Source of the DNA: Promethearchaeota archaeon
GTDB taxonomy: Archaea; Asgardarchaeota; Lokiarchaeia; Sigynarchaeales; SOKP01
Direction: 5' to 3'
Length of the DNA: 27,118 nucleotides
NCBI GenBank assembly: GCA_004524425.1
Contig: SDNN01000016.1
Span: forward strand, 1-27,118
Below, piece by piece: positions 15,193-22,496 of the stretch (positions are counted from its first letter, which is position 1; the number at the start of each line of letters is the position of its first letter). The notes under the pieces were generated by a model. That model saw nothing but the letters and a program-made list of their open reading frames with translations, did not search any database and was not told the origin of the DNA. The translations under genes and the position numbers were made by a program.

Positions 15193-15786
15193 TCAATTTT
15201 TTCTCCTCGATTTGTCGATAATGGAGGGGTCAATGATCTTTCCAATAAGTATCTTATCTACATAAGAACCATCTTTTAAATGACCGGCAAACTTGCGTCT
15301 TCCCTCAAGGACATAATTCAATTTTTTTAGATAAAGAATTTCAGCAGATTTATTTCCTTCATAAAACTCAGCCTCTAGCCTTTTAATTCCTCTTTTAATT
15401 GCGATTTCTTCAATACGGGATAACAATTTCTTTCCAATACCTTGATTTTGATATTCAGGATTTACCGTTATTCCCCACCTCCCGACATGTTTCTCTTTTT
15501 GTAAAGTAGTATTTAAGCTCAAGCTCGAAAATGCAACGATTCTTCCCTGATCAAGTGCTCCAACTAAAAATATATTATCATTGTTCGAGATTAAGTCAAT
15601 AAATTCTTGTCTATCTTGTTCTAAATTTTCTATCTTAAAATCTTTACCCAGGTATTTGTCAATTTGTTCGAGCCAAGAATGAACAAACTCATAATTTTGA
15701 TTCTTCTTGAAATCATCAATGCTTAAATCTCTGATCTTAACAATTCTTTTATCTTTTAACATGAAATCTTCAGACATTTCACACAT
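15193..15786 (-). CDS. GNAT-family N-acetyltransferase
   Basis: A 197-aa protein with one GNAT domain. The acetyl-CoA site is clear: WGITVNPEYQNQGIGKKLLS at 104-123, with the Q/R-x-x-G-x-G/A pyrophosphate loop, preceded by the strand IVAFSSLSLN and followed by the helix and strand GIKRLEAEFYEGNKSAEILY. LKKLNYVLEGRRKF is the usual motif B tail. The substrate is not evident. It could acetylate a protein N-terminus, a lysine or a small amine, as in RimI-like or YjgM-like members. It starts at ATG 15786, with a second ATG three codons in. It is on the same strand as the 759-aa gene, 127 bases upstream of it, and diverges from the nrdD-like gene. Family is certain; function is open. Confidence 0.88.
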   Translation of the reverse strand: MCEMSEDFMLKDKRIVKIRDLSIDDFKKNQNYEFVHSWLEQIDKYLGKDFKIENLEQDRQEFIDLISNNDNIFLVGALDQGRIVAFSSLSLNTTLQKEKHVGRWGITVNPEYQNQGIGKKLLSRIEEIAIKRGIKRLEAEFYEGNKSAEILYLKKLNYVLEGRRKFAGHLKDGSYVDKILIGKIIDPSIIDKSRRKN

Positions 15787-15927
15787 TAAAAGAAATAATC
15801 GGATTTCAATATTTCTATCATTTTTATTTCATATAATCCGTTAATAACACCTTTTTTTAAACTCATTAGATAATATAAATTAGTATTGAAAAATAATAAT
15901 CTTGAAAAATAAGTTAAGGGTTTAGCA

Positions 15928-17739
15928 ATGCACTTATTACCTAAAGTCTACAGAACAGAAGGTGATGTGGTCGAATTCGATCCTTCTAAAATTCTTGAAA
16001 GTATAATTAAAGAAACGAACATGAAAGAGAAAGAAGCAAAAAACATTACCGAATTAGTAACACGAAGAATTATCAGTTCAGGGATTAAATTTCTCTCAGG
16101 ACCTCACATTCGAGAGATAGTTTGTTCTATTCTCTCAGAACAACACTTTGAAGAAGAGAGGAAATTATACACTCGAATTGGGATGCCATTGATGGATTAT
16201 GAAGAGATTCTTGAAGAAGGTTTGCCTCATAAATCTGGGAAAGCAGTCAATCCTGAAAAAATTCATCATTGGGCCGCGAATCAAATCGTAGAGGAGTATA
16301 CTCTTTTAAGAATATTGGATGATGAAGAATCAAAAGCTCATTTATATGGAGATATTCATATCCATAAATTAAAATATTTTGATTTAAGACCGTTAAGTCA
16401 AGCATGGGACCCTCAAATGATTTTAATGAACGGGTTGCCCCCTGTAAAAAATTGGAAAACTTGTTGTAGATCAGGACCAGCTAAGAATTTTGACTCGGCC
16501 TTACATCATTTGGCAAAATGGTTGGGAATGACTCAAAGCGAATTCAGTGGCGGTCAAGGATTTAATTTTGTTAATACCTTTTTAGCGCCTTACGCTCAGA
16601 ATTTAGATTTTAAAGAGATTAAGAGTTCATTGATTGAATTCGTTCACGAGATTAATCAACTTGCTAGCGTTATAGGACGTGATACTCCAATCACGTGGAT
16701 TTCATGTGCGCCAAAAATACCTTATTTCCTCGCTGATGTTCCCTCTGTTGGACCAAATGGTAAAATAAATGGTATATATGAAGATCATGAGAATGCTAGT
16801 TTAAAAATTTTTAATGCCCTCACAGAAATATACAAAAAAGGTGATTATCATGATAATAAGTTTGATTATCCAAAGCACGTGGTTTATCTCAAATCTCAAT
16901 GGCTCCAAGAGCATTATGAGGACATCTCAAGGCTATTTGAAGAGATTCAAGTTAGGGGGACTCCGTATATAGCAAACCTTGGGGCTAATTGGCTATATGA
17001 TGAAATTCAACAACAACATTCTGGAAAAAAGTTTCATAATTTTGGAACCCTTCAAAATATTAGCTTGAATTTACCGAGATATGCATATAATAGTAGCAAT
17101 GTTGAAGAATTCATCGAAATTCTGAGAGAAAAGATGCAATTGTGCTCAAGAATTTTCGTCAAGAAGAGAAGCTTAATAAAAAAAAGATTAAATTCCAAGC
17201 ACTTACCTCTATGTGGTAGCATCGTCAATGAAAAAGAGAAATTATTTAAATTACAAGATCAGAATTTCGCTTTTAATATGGTAGGACTAAATGAAGCTGT
17301 AAAATTTTTAATTGGTCATGAGCTTCATGAAAATCTTGAAGCTTTCAATTTAGGAAAAACCATTTTAAAAGAAATCAAAAAGGAATGTTCTAATTTATCC
17401 GACTCACAAGGCATTAATTATATTTTACAAGAAAATTTTTCAACAAAGGTTTTATATCGGTTTGCAAGATTGGATTTAAAGCATTTTCGAGATATTGCTA
17501 TCCCTCAAGCAAGTCCTGTTGTAAATTACTACACCAATTCAGCCCATTTTAATCGGAATATTGAAATTGATTTGGCTGAAAAGTTAAATAAGCAAGGACA
17601 ATTCCATGAAATTATTAGAAATGGACGCAATATTGAATGCATCCCTAGTAAAATAATTGAAAACGATGAATGGGTTTTAGAGAAATTTTTAAAACTAGTT
17701 GATACTTCAAATATTGCTTGTATAAAATTTTGTAATTAA
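15928..17739 (+). CDS. nrdD: NrdD-like class III ribonucleotide reductase homologue lacking the glycyl-radical tail
   Basis: A 603-aa homologue of anaerobic ribonucleoside-triphosphate reductase. Residues 1-95 are an ATP-cone allosteric domain. GDIHIHKLKYFDLRPLS, RSGPAKNFDSALHHLAKWLG, EFSGGQGFNFVNTFLAPYAQ, VIGRDTPITWIS and GTLQNISLNLPRYAYNS match the NrdD barrel in order. Three expected active-site features are missing. The cysteine usually found in R-P-x-C after the IHDLDYF-like strand is S157. The C-C-R-L motif normally just before the T-G-[ST]-[IL]-Q-x-[VI]-[ST]-[IL]-N-L-P-R strand is replaced by a QQQHSGKK stretch. The protein ends at NIACIKFCN, where the C-terminal zinc ribbon and the R-[VI]-x-G-Y glycyl-radical site should begin. 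No nrdG is nearby. It therefore looks like a catalytically altered paralogue, with motif comparisons made from memory. Confidence 0.8.
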   Translation: MHLLPKVYRTEGDVVEFDPSKILESIIKETNMKEKEAKNITELVTRRIISSGIKFLSGPHIREIVCSILSEQHFEEERKLYTRIGMPLMDYEEILEEGLPHKSGKAVNPEKIHHWAANQIVEEYTLLRILDDEESKAHLYGDIHIHKLKYFDLRPLSQAWDPQMILMNGLPPVKNWKTCCRSGPAKNFDSALHHLAKWLGMTQSEFSGGQGFNFVNTFLAPYAQNLDFKEIKSSLIEFVHEINQLASVIGRDTPITWISCAPKIPYFLADVPSVGPNGKINGIYEDHENASLKIFNALTEIYKKGDYHDNKFDYPKHVVYLKSQWLQEHYEDISRLFEEIQVRGTPYIANLGANWLYDEIQQQHSGKKFHNFGTLQNISLNLPRYAYNSSNVEEFIEILREKMQLCSRIFVKKRSLIKKRLNSKHLPLCGSIVNEKEKLFKLQDQNFAFNMVGLNEAVKFLIGHELHENLEAFNLGKTILKEIKKECSNLSDSQGINYILQENFSTKVLYRFARLDLKHFRDIAIPQASPVVNYYTNSAHFNRNIEIDLAEKLNKQGQFHEIIRNGRNIECIPSKIIENDEWVLEKFLKLVDTSNIACIKFCN

Positions 17740-17809
17740 TTTAGTTCATTATTGTGATTTTTTACTTCATAGGGATAAATAAGTCTTTAAATACCATGTT
17801 TTTATATGA

Positions 17810-17820
17810 TTTATATAAAA
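17810..17820 (+). promoter_or_regulatory. Candidate archaeal TATA box
   Basis: tttatataaaa at 17810-17820 lies 62 bases before ATG 17883. With transcription starting about 25 bases downstream, this would leave a 5' untranslated region of about 40 bases for the GTPase/longin-wHTH pair. A second TATA-like sequence, tttatataag near 17867-17876, is too close to the start codon to serve the annotated start. Confidence 0.4.
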
Positions 17821-17882
17821 GAACTTTTATTTTTAATTAGGCATCTCTGCAGATTGTCAATTAACCTTTATATAAGAATGAA

Positions 17883-19292
17883 ATGATAGAAAGCGGATTT
17901 AACCTTATTAAGGGAATTATATTATCAATTTTTGATGAAGATGGTCCTACCCCAATAGCATGGTGGCCAAAAAACTTGGAGGAATCTGCTCGAATTTTAA
18001 TTGCAACTAAAACAATTAGTTTACTGATGGGAGATGCCATTTACCAAGAAGGAGACAGCATCGATGGAGTAAATTATTTTGGAGTTCTTCCCTTTCCTGA
18101 TTTGAATCTAAAAGCATTAACTTATTTTTTTCTAATATTTGATGTGAATGCGCGAGGAAACGCAAAAGCAGCTACAATTACTATTTTAGTCAATGAAAGT
18201 GATAGAAATTTCTTATATGAAAACATGAAGTATTTAAGGGTTATAATTGATAAAACAGCCACAAAAATACAAGAGACCCCAGATGATGATTATCCCCTTA
18301 TCATGAAAAACTTCAGGATTGAGTTACTTGATTTTACCAAGGAATTAAAAGATCCATTTACCTCAAAGACCAAATTAAAAATAATTTTGGTAGGTTTAGA
18401 TCGTGCAGGAAAATCTAGCTTTCTCTTAGCAGTTAAGAAAAAATACTCTGAAATTATTAAAACATTACCGACTAAAGGTGTAGCTAGAAAAGAAGAGAAA
18501 ATTTTTGATGAACAAAATTCATACATTACCATTTGGGATTTAGGAGGTCAAAAAAAATATCGTGAGAAATATATCGAACAAAGCAAATTCTATTTATATA
18601 ATGTGGATTTGTTGTTTTTTTTGATTGATATCCAAGATACAGAACGAATGAACGAATCAATAATGTTGTATAAAGATGTCATCACTTCTTTAAAAAATTT
18701 AGAAGAATTTCCACCCATAGTCGTCTGTCTAAATAAATTTGATCCCGATCTGAAAGACTCTCAGCAAATAAGAAAAAACATAGATTTGGTTACCAATCAA
18801 ATAAAGGATTATTCTGAAGAGTTTTTCATGAAGATCTTTAAAACTTCAATTTTTGATCATTGGTCATTGATATCCGCATATTCTTTTGGATTATCTCAAT
18901 TATCTCCAAATCGAGAACTGTTTAAAAATATACTCAAACAATTTGCGGAAAATACTAATGCTGAAACATTATTACTTTTGAACGAAAAAGGAATTATTCT
19001 ATCAAGTTATTCAAAAGATGAGATCTCAAGTAAAGTATTTGAAATCTCAGCACCTCATTTTCAAACCTTATACAAGACGTTTAAGGAATTTAAGTTGTTA
19101 AGAAAGGATTTTATTATATCTTCTGGTATAAGTAAAGATTCGAAAAATATTATTTTCAAAAAAATAAGCGTTGATAAATATAATTTGTACATATTAATCT
19201 TCATGGAGGAGTATCACAGTATAGAGAAACTCGAAAAATTTCTCCCAGATTTTTCAAGCATTCTTACCGAATTAATTCACACTTATATATAA
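17883..19292 (+). CDS. Longin-like / Arf-like GTPase / roadblock-like fusion protein
   Basis: A 469-aa three-part protein parallel to the one at 247-1764. Residues 5-130 are longin-like (GIILSIFDEDGPTPIAWWP, FGVLPFPDLNLKALTYFFLI, ATITILVNESDRNF). Residues 163-335 are an Arf/Rag-type G domain with all motifs intact: G1 GLDRAGKSS at 171-179, T197 of the switch, G3 DLGGQ at 219-223, canonical G4 NKFD at 284-287 and TSIF at 321-324. Residues 350-469 resemble a roadblock-like domain (ETLLLLNEKGIILSSYSKDE). Of the three paralogues this is the one with the most canonical guanine-specificity motif. The next gene, a longin-like/winged-helix protein, starts 15 bases after its stop, so the two are very probably one operon and may interact. 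ATG 17883 is the only reasonable start. Confidence 0.88.
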   Translation: MIESGFNLIKGIILSIFDEDGPTPIAWWPKNLEESARILIATKTISLLMGDAIYQEGDSIDGVNYFGVLPFPDLNLKALTYFFLIFDVNARGNAKAATITILVNESDRNFLYENMKYLRVIIDKTATKIQETPDDDYPLIMKNFRIELLDFTKELKDPFTSKTKLKIILVGLDRAGKSSFLLAVKKKYSEIIKTLPTKGVARKEEKIFDEQNSYITIWDLGGQKKYREKYIEQSKFYLYNVDLLFFLIDIQDTERMNESIMLYKDVITSLKNLEEFPPIVVCLNKFDPDLKDSQQIRKNIDLVTNQIKDYSEEFFMKIFKTSIFDHWSLISAYSFGLSQLSPNRELFKNILKQFAENTNAETLLLLNEKGIILSSYSKDEISSKVFEISAPHFQTLYKTFKEFKLLRKDFIISSGISKDSKNIIFKKISVDKYNLYILIFMEEYHSIEKLEKFLPDFSSILTELIHTYI

Positions 19293-19307
19293 AAAGGGAA
19301 TTGAACT

Positions 19308-19946
19308 TTGATTTACAAAACATTTCTTATAGATGCAGACAATGGAGTGTCTTTATTAGAGCTCACATTTAAAGAATTTAAAAAAAATCTCAAGGGAAAT
19401 CTTCTTGCCGGTTTTTTCAATGCGATAAATAAAATGATCGATAATATTCAAGAAGCGATGGCTAAAGGAAGAAGGATTAACGAAATGACTAGAATTTTAG
19501 AATCTGAAGATTCCACAATCATGATATACTATCATCCATTATCGAGAGTCCTTTTTTGCTCGATTTCAGATGCAGATGATGATATTGATAAAATTAAAAG
19601 CCTAATGAATAAAATTGGCAAGAGATTTTGGAAGAAACATCAGAGTGACCTCAAAGAGTATAGAACTACGACGGAAAAATCTAGATTTGAGACTTTCAAA
19701 GCAGATATTGAAAATCTAAGTATCGGTGGCAAGATTGCGGAAGTTTTTCCTCAAATGCTAATAATGAAAAGTGTCTTGGAAAAAATCTTTTCCATGGGCA
19801 TGATTAATGATTTTGAATTTAGAGTGGCATTAACTTGTAACGGAGAAAATTCACCTCTTAAGATTTCAAGAAGTCTTCAAACCTCACGTAATAACATACA
19901 TGAAGCGTTAAAAAAGTTGGAAGAATTAGACATCATCAAGATATAA
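19308..19946 (+). CDS. Longin-like domain plus winged-helix protein, operonic with Arf-like GTPase
   Basis: A 212-aa protein beginning at TTG 19308, 15 bases after the GTPase stop. Residues 1-125 look like a longin/roadblock-type alpha-beta-alpha fold: IYKTFLIDADNGVSLLELTF, a long helix NLLAGFFNAINKMIDNIQEA, then strands TIMIYYHPLSRVLFCSISDA and a final helix IKSLMNKIGKRFWKKH. Residues 150-212 read as a winged helix (RVALTCNGENSPLKISRSLQ then TSRNNIHEALKKLEELDIIKI), with a recognition-helix-like segment. The wing part may bind DNA or, as in ESCRT-II-type proteins, a protein partner. Tight linkage to an intact GTPase suggests a partner, effector or exchange/activating factor; this is inferred. 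The fold assignment is by eye. Confidence 0.7.
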   Translation: MIYKTFLIDADNGVSLLELTFKEFKKNLKGNLLAGFFNAINKMIDNIQEAMAKGRRINEMTRILESEDSTIMIYYHPLSRVLFCSISDADDDIDKIKSLMNKIGKRFWKKHQSDLKEYRTTTEKSRFETFKADIENLSIGGKIAEVFPQMLIMKSVLEKIFSMGMINDFEFRVALTCNGENSPLKISRSLQTSRNNIHEALKKLEELDIIKI

Positions 19947-20077
19947 GAATATTCTGTCATGATTTTTGGAATTTTAAAAAAGATTTAAGTTAAATTCAAT
20001 ATTCTAAATCGAAAAAAATAAAAATTTTAAAATTCTATTAATATTACTTAATTATTTTCTTGATTCGGGTTTAAAAC

Positions 20078-20806
20078 ATGGAAAAAACAGAGAAAGAAAC
20101 AAAGATTCAAAAACCAATCCCTCTAGTGAAATCACCTTCAAAAGATAAACATCTAAGGAAAGGAAAGGGATTTTCATTAGGAGAGATTAAAAAGGCCGGA
20201 AAAAACGTGCCGCTCTTAAAAGAATTTAATATACAAATCGATTATTTTAGAAGAAGTGTCCGTGATGAAAACGTTGAAAAGCTCAAAAAATTAAAACTTC
20301 CAGAGAAAAAGAAAAAGAAGAGAGCCCCCTTCGTTCGTAAAGAGAAAAGAATAAGAGTAAGGACAAAACCAGCTGAGAAGAAACCGAAACCAAAGAAAAA
20401 AGAAGAGAAGCCACCTAAAGAAAAAGTAAAAGCACCGAAGAAAGAAAAAGTCAAACCCAAGAAAAAAGGAATTCCCCCCATAAAAGAGGAAGTAAAGAAA
20501 CCTGTAGAAGCTAAACCAGCCCCCGAACCAGAAAAGAAAGAAGAAGCTTTAGAACCTGCTGAGGAACCACCGATCATTGAAAAAAAGCCAAAGAAGAAAG
20601 CTAGAAAAGAGAAAAAAGGAACCCCTTTAACTGAATTAGATGGATTAGGTCCCGCAACAGAATCCAAATTCAAAGAAATGGGAGTCAACAATATTGAAGA
20701 ACTGTTAGAAGAAGATCCTGAAGAGTTAGGGACGTTAATATCCGGAGTTACTGCTGAAAGAGTTAATAACTGGATAAAGGAAGCAAAAGAGTTACTTAAG
20801 AAATAA
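20078..20806 (+). CDS. rpl13e: Ribosomal protein eL13 (L13e)-like with basic linker and C-terminal helix-hairpin-helix domain
   Basis: A 242-aa protein. Residues 28-72 match the conserved core of eL13: RKGKGFSLGEIKKAGKNVPL then EFNIQIDYFRRSVRDENVEK, i.e. the G-[KR]-G-[FY]-[ST]-x-x-E-[IL]-K-x-A-G segment, then [IV]-x-[IV]-D-x-R-R, then a basic helix. Residues 75-180 are a Lys/Pro/Glu-rich tract with repeated K-x-K-P and P-K-K-x-K units, likely extended on rRNA. Residues 181-242 (GTPLTELDGLGPATESKFKE, MGVNNIEELL) form a helix-hairpin-helix pair like those in many nucleic-acid-binding proteins. eL13 is a large-subunit protein of eukaryotes and some archaea. The C-terminal extension is unusual for the eukaryotic version. 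It has its own gap on both sides, so it is probably transcribed alone. Confidence 0.8.
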   Translation: MEKTEKETKIQKPIPLVKSPSKDKHLRKGKGFSLGEIKKAGKNVPLLKEFNIQIDYFRRSVRDENVEKLKKLKLPEKKKKKRAPFVRKEKRIRVRTKPAEKKPKPKKKEEKPPKEKVKAPKKEKVKPKKKGIPPIKEEVKKPVEAKPAPEPEKKEEALEPAEEPPIIEKKPKKKARKEKKGTPLTELDGLGPATESKFKEMGVNNIEELLEEDPEELGTLISGVTAERVNNWIKEAKELLKK

Positions 20807-21042
20807 AAAAATAGGCAGATTTATTTTTAATTTAATTAATTCTATTTCCAATATTAAGAATAATTTTAGCTCCACGATGAATATTTTCTTGCTTCCTATA
20901 TCAAAAATATAAAAATTCAATACCCTATTTTTACTCAAGAAATAATAAGATATTGCATTAGTAAGAGCTTAATTTTATTAATTCCTAATATATTATGATT
21001 AAAGAGTAATACAAGTCTTCGATTAGGAGAAGCGCCATAAAA
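20807..21042. other. Intergenic region, 236 bases
   Basis: An AT-rich gap between the eL13-like gene and the 163-aa gene. No tRNA, no coding frame of note and no convincing stem-loop were seen. It probably holds the end of the eL13 transcript and the promoter of the next gene. Confidence 0.5.
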
Positions 21043-21534
21043 ATGCAGAAAAATTATTATATTTATAACAAACCCGAATGTAAAGTAATTATCAATAAGA
21101 TACCGATTTGGTTTAAAGAAACTCTTTATGAAGGCGACCAAGATAAAGGATCAATAATTTTCGAAACGCATGATCAGTATGATGAAATATATAAGAGTAT
21201 TGCCAGAATTGAATTATCTTTTTACAAAAAAGATAGAATCAAGTTCTTACATGCACGAGAAGTACAAGAGTCAATAGATCTCTATAATGCTATCTCAGTT
21301 GTAGTCACTGAAAAAGAAAATTCTTGGTTGAATAGCCATGAATTCACTTACTGGTTTGGTCATCGAACTAAAATGATTAGAAAGAGATATTATCCTGAGA
21401 ATCACGTGCATGGTCTTTTTTATTGCGAATTGACAAACAGATTATTTGAGATGCATTCAATAATTATTAGGGATCATTATGAAGGTTTTAAACCTTACAT
21501 CTTAGCTGCTTTTAATTCGGTGGTTTGTCACTAA
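21043..21534 (+). CDS. Uncharacterised small protein
   Basis: A 163-aa protein that I do not recognise. It is soluble, with no signal peptide, membrane helix or cysteine cluster. It is aromatic-rich, with conserved-looking patches IYKSIARIELSFYKKDRIKF, FTYWFGHRTKMIRKRYYPEN and HVHGLFYCELTNRLFEMHS. The latter contain several His and Arg residues and resemble a metal- or ligand-binding beta sheet, but no known motif is complete. The start at ATG 21043 is preceded by an AT-rich gap. The gene overlaps the convergent Trm9-like methyltransferase by 4 bases at their stop codons, so the two are not co-transcribed. It is probably a real gene, given its length and codon use like its neighbours. No function is offered. 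Confidence 0.6.
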   Translation: MQKNYYIYNKPECKVIINKIPIWFKETLYEGDQDKGSIIFETHDQYDEIYKSIARIELSFYKKDRIKFLHAREVQESIDLYNAISVVVTEKENSWLNSHEFTYWFGHRTKMIRKRYYPENHVHGLFYCELTNRLFEMHSIIIRDHYEGFKPYILAAFNSVVCH

Positions 21535-22289
21535 TGAACTTTTTCTGATTGTTTCTGCGCTAAGATAAAGAAGTTATCTTCATTAGTCGAACCACCTAAC
21601 TTTTTAAATTCTTTAACTACAAATTTTTTTAGTAATTTCAGAATCTCACGCTTGGAAAAAAAATGATAAAACCTGTTAAAGGTCTTATTTTCCTTCGACA
21701 GGGTCCACCTGACAAATTTATCTCCAAATTCGTTTAAATCCATTTTTCTTTGTTTTTTTGCGTGTTTTGGGCTGAATTTTCTTTTAAACCAATCAGTGAT
21801 AAAAAATCTTCTAAGCTTTTTTTGCCATCTTCTCCAGACCGTTAGAAGAAAATACCCATTTTGGCCTAATGAAGTAAATATCTCAGAAAGTGCCTTTATT
21901 CTTCCTTGCTCAGTTTTTAAGTGGTGAAATGATGCAATCGAAAAAACCAGATTGACACGACAACTTCTTATTGGCATGTATCTAATATCTGCTAAAAGTA
22001 GTTGGATCCTATTAAATTCAAGTTTGGTTAAATCATATTCACGCTTTAAATTATCTCGAGCGATTTTTAAAAATTCAAGGGAATTATCAATTCCGACTAT
22101 TCTATTGGCTTTGGACAAGAAAATCTCAAAATGGCGCCCATTACCACAGCCAAGATCAACGCAAGTTCCGTTAAAAAAATAATTTTTGTTCTCTAAATAA
22201 AAGAAAAACCGTTGAAGTGCCTTCCAAGGCTTTTTCCTTTTTAGATCATAATCTTTTGCGATATGATCATAGTAAAAATTATCAACCAT
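21531..22289 (-). CDS. Trm9/ALKBH8-like SAM-dependent methyltransferase
   Basis: A 252-aa class I methyltransferase. Motif I is VDLGCGNGRHFEIF at 44-57, the acidic residue binding the SAM ribose is D68 in VGIDNS, and ADIRYMPIRSCRVNLVFSIA at 100-119 leads to SFHHL, which matches the I-[AS]-x-[IF]-H-H-[LF] motif of the tRNA wobble-uridine methyltransferase Trm9. Later segments DKFVRWTLSK and FNRFYHFFSKREILKL also fit Trm9, where [DE]-x-[FLM]-V-x-W precedes a [FY]-x-R-[FY]-Y-H-x-F-x-x-x-E-[IL] signature. Trm9 methylates the carboxymethyl group of cm5U in anticodons. The partner Trm112 is not in the window. Start ATG 22289; divergent from the 572-aa gene. The methyltransferase call is firm and Trm9 likely. 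Confidence 0.82.
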   Translation of the reverse strand: MVDNFYYDHIAKDYDLKRKKPWKALQRFFFYLENKNYFFNGTCVDLGCGNGRHFEIFLSKANRIVGIDNSLEFLKIARDNLKREYDLTKLEFNRIQLLLADIRYMPIRSCRVNLVFSIASFHHLKTEQGRIKALSEIFTSLGQNGYFLLTVWRRWQKKLRRFFITDWFKRKFSPKHAKKQRKMDLNEFGDKFVRWTLSKENKTFNRFYHFFSKREILKLLKKFVVKEFKKLGGSTNEDNFFILAQKQSEKVH

Positions 22290-22496
22290 GTGATTTTATA
22301 TTCATGAGAACCTAGATACATTAAAATGAATGAAAAGGGATTAAAATATATATTTCTTACATGTTAGAAATTATTAAACGTTCTCTAAGAAAGGTCGAAT
22401 CACTTGATTTTCGTTGACTGATTTCGAGCATTAATGTAACATATAAATGCTTGAGAAAATATATGAATAATATCGATAAAAAGATTACAGAAATTA

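Noticed and set aside
15799..15839. CGGATT / AATCCG inverted arms between the GNAT and nrdD-like genes
   Set aside because: Only six bases per arm with about 29 bases between; expected by chance in AT-rich intergenic DNA.
17866..17876. Second TATA-like sequence just before the GTPase at 17883
   Set aside because: It is only about 7 bases from the start codon, which would put transcription start inside the gene. The element at 17810-17820 fits better.
20242..20691. 149-aa antisense reading frame, rich in Phe, Ser and Gly
   Set aside because: It is the reverse complement of the Lys/Glu/Pro-rich linker of the eL13-like gene. Lys codons read backwards give Phe and Leu, so the open frame is a composition artefact.
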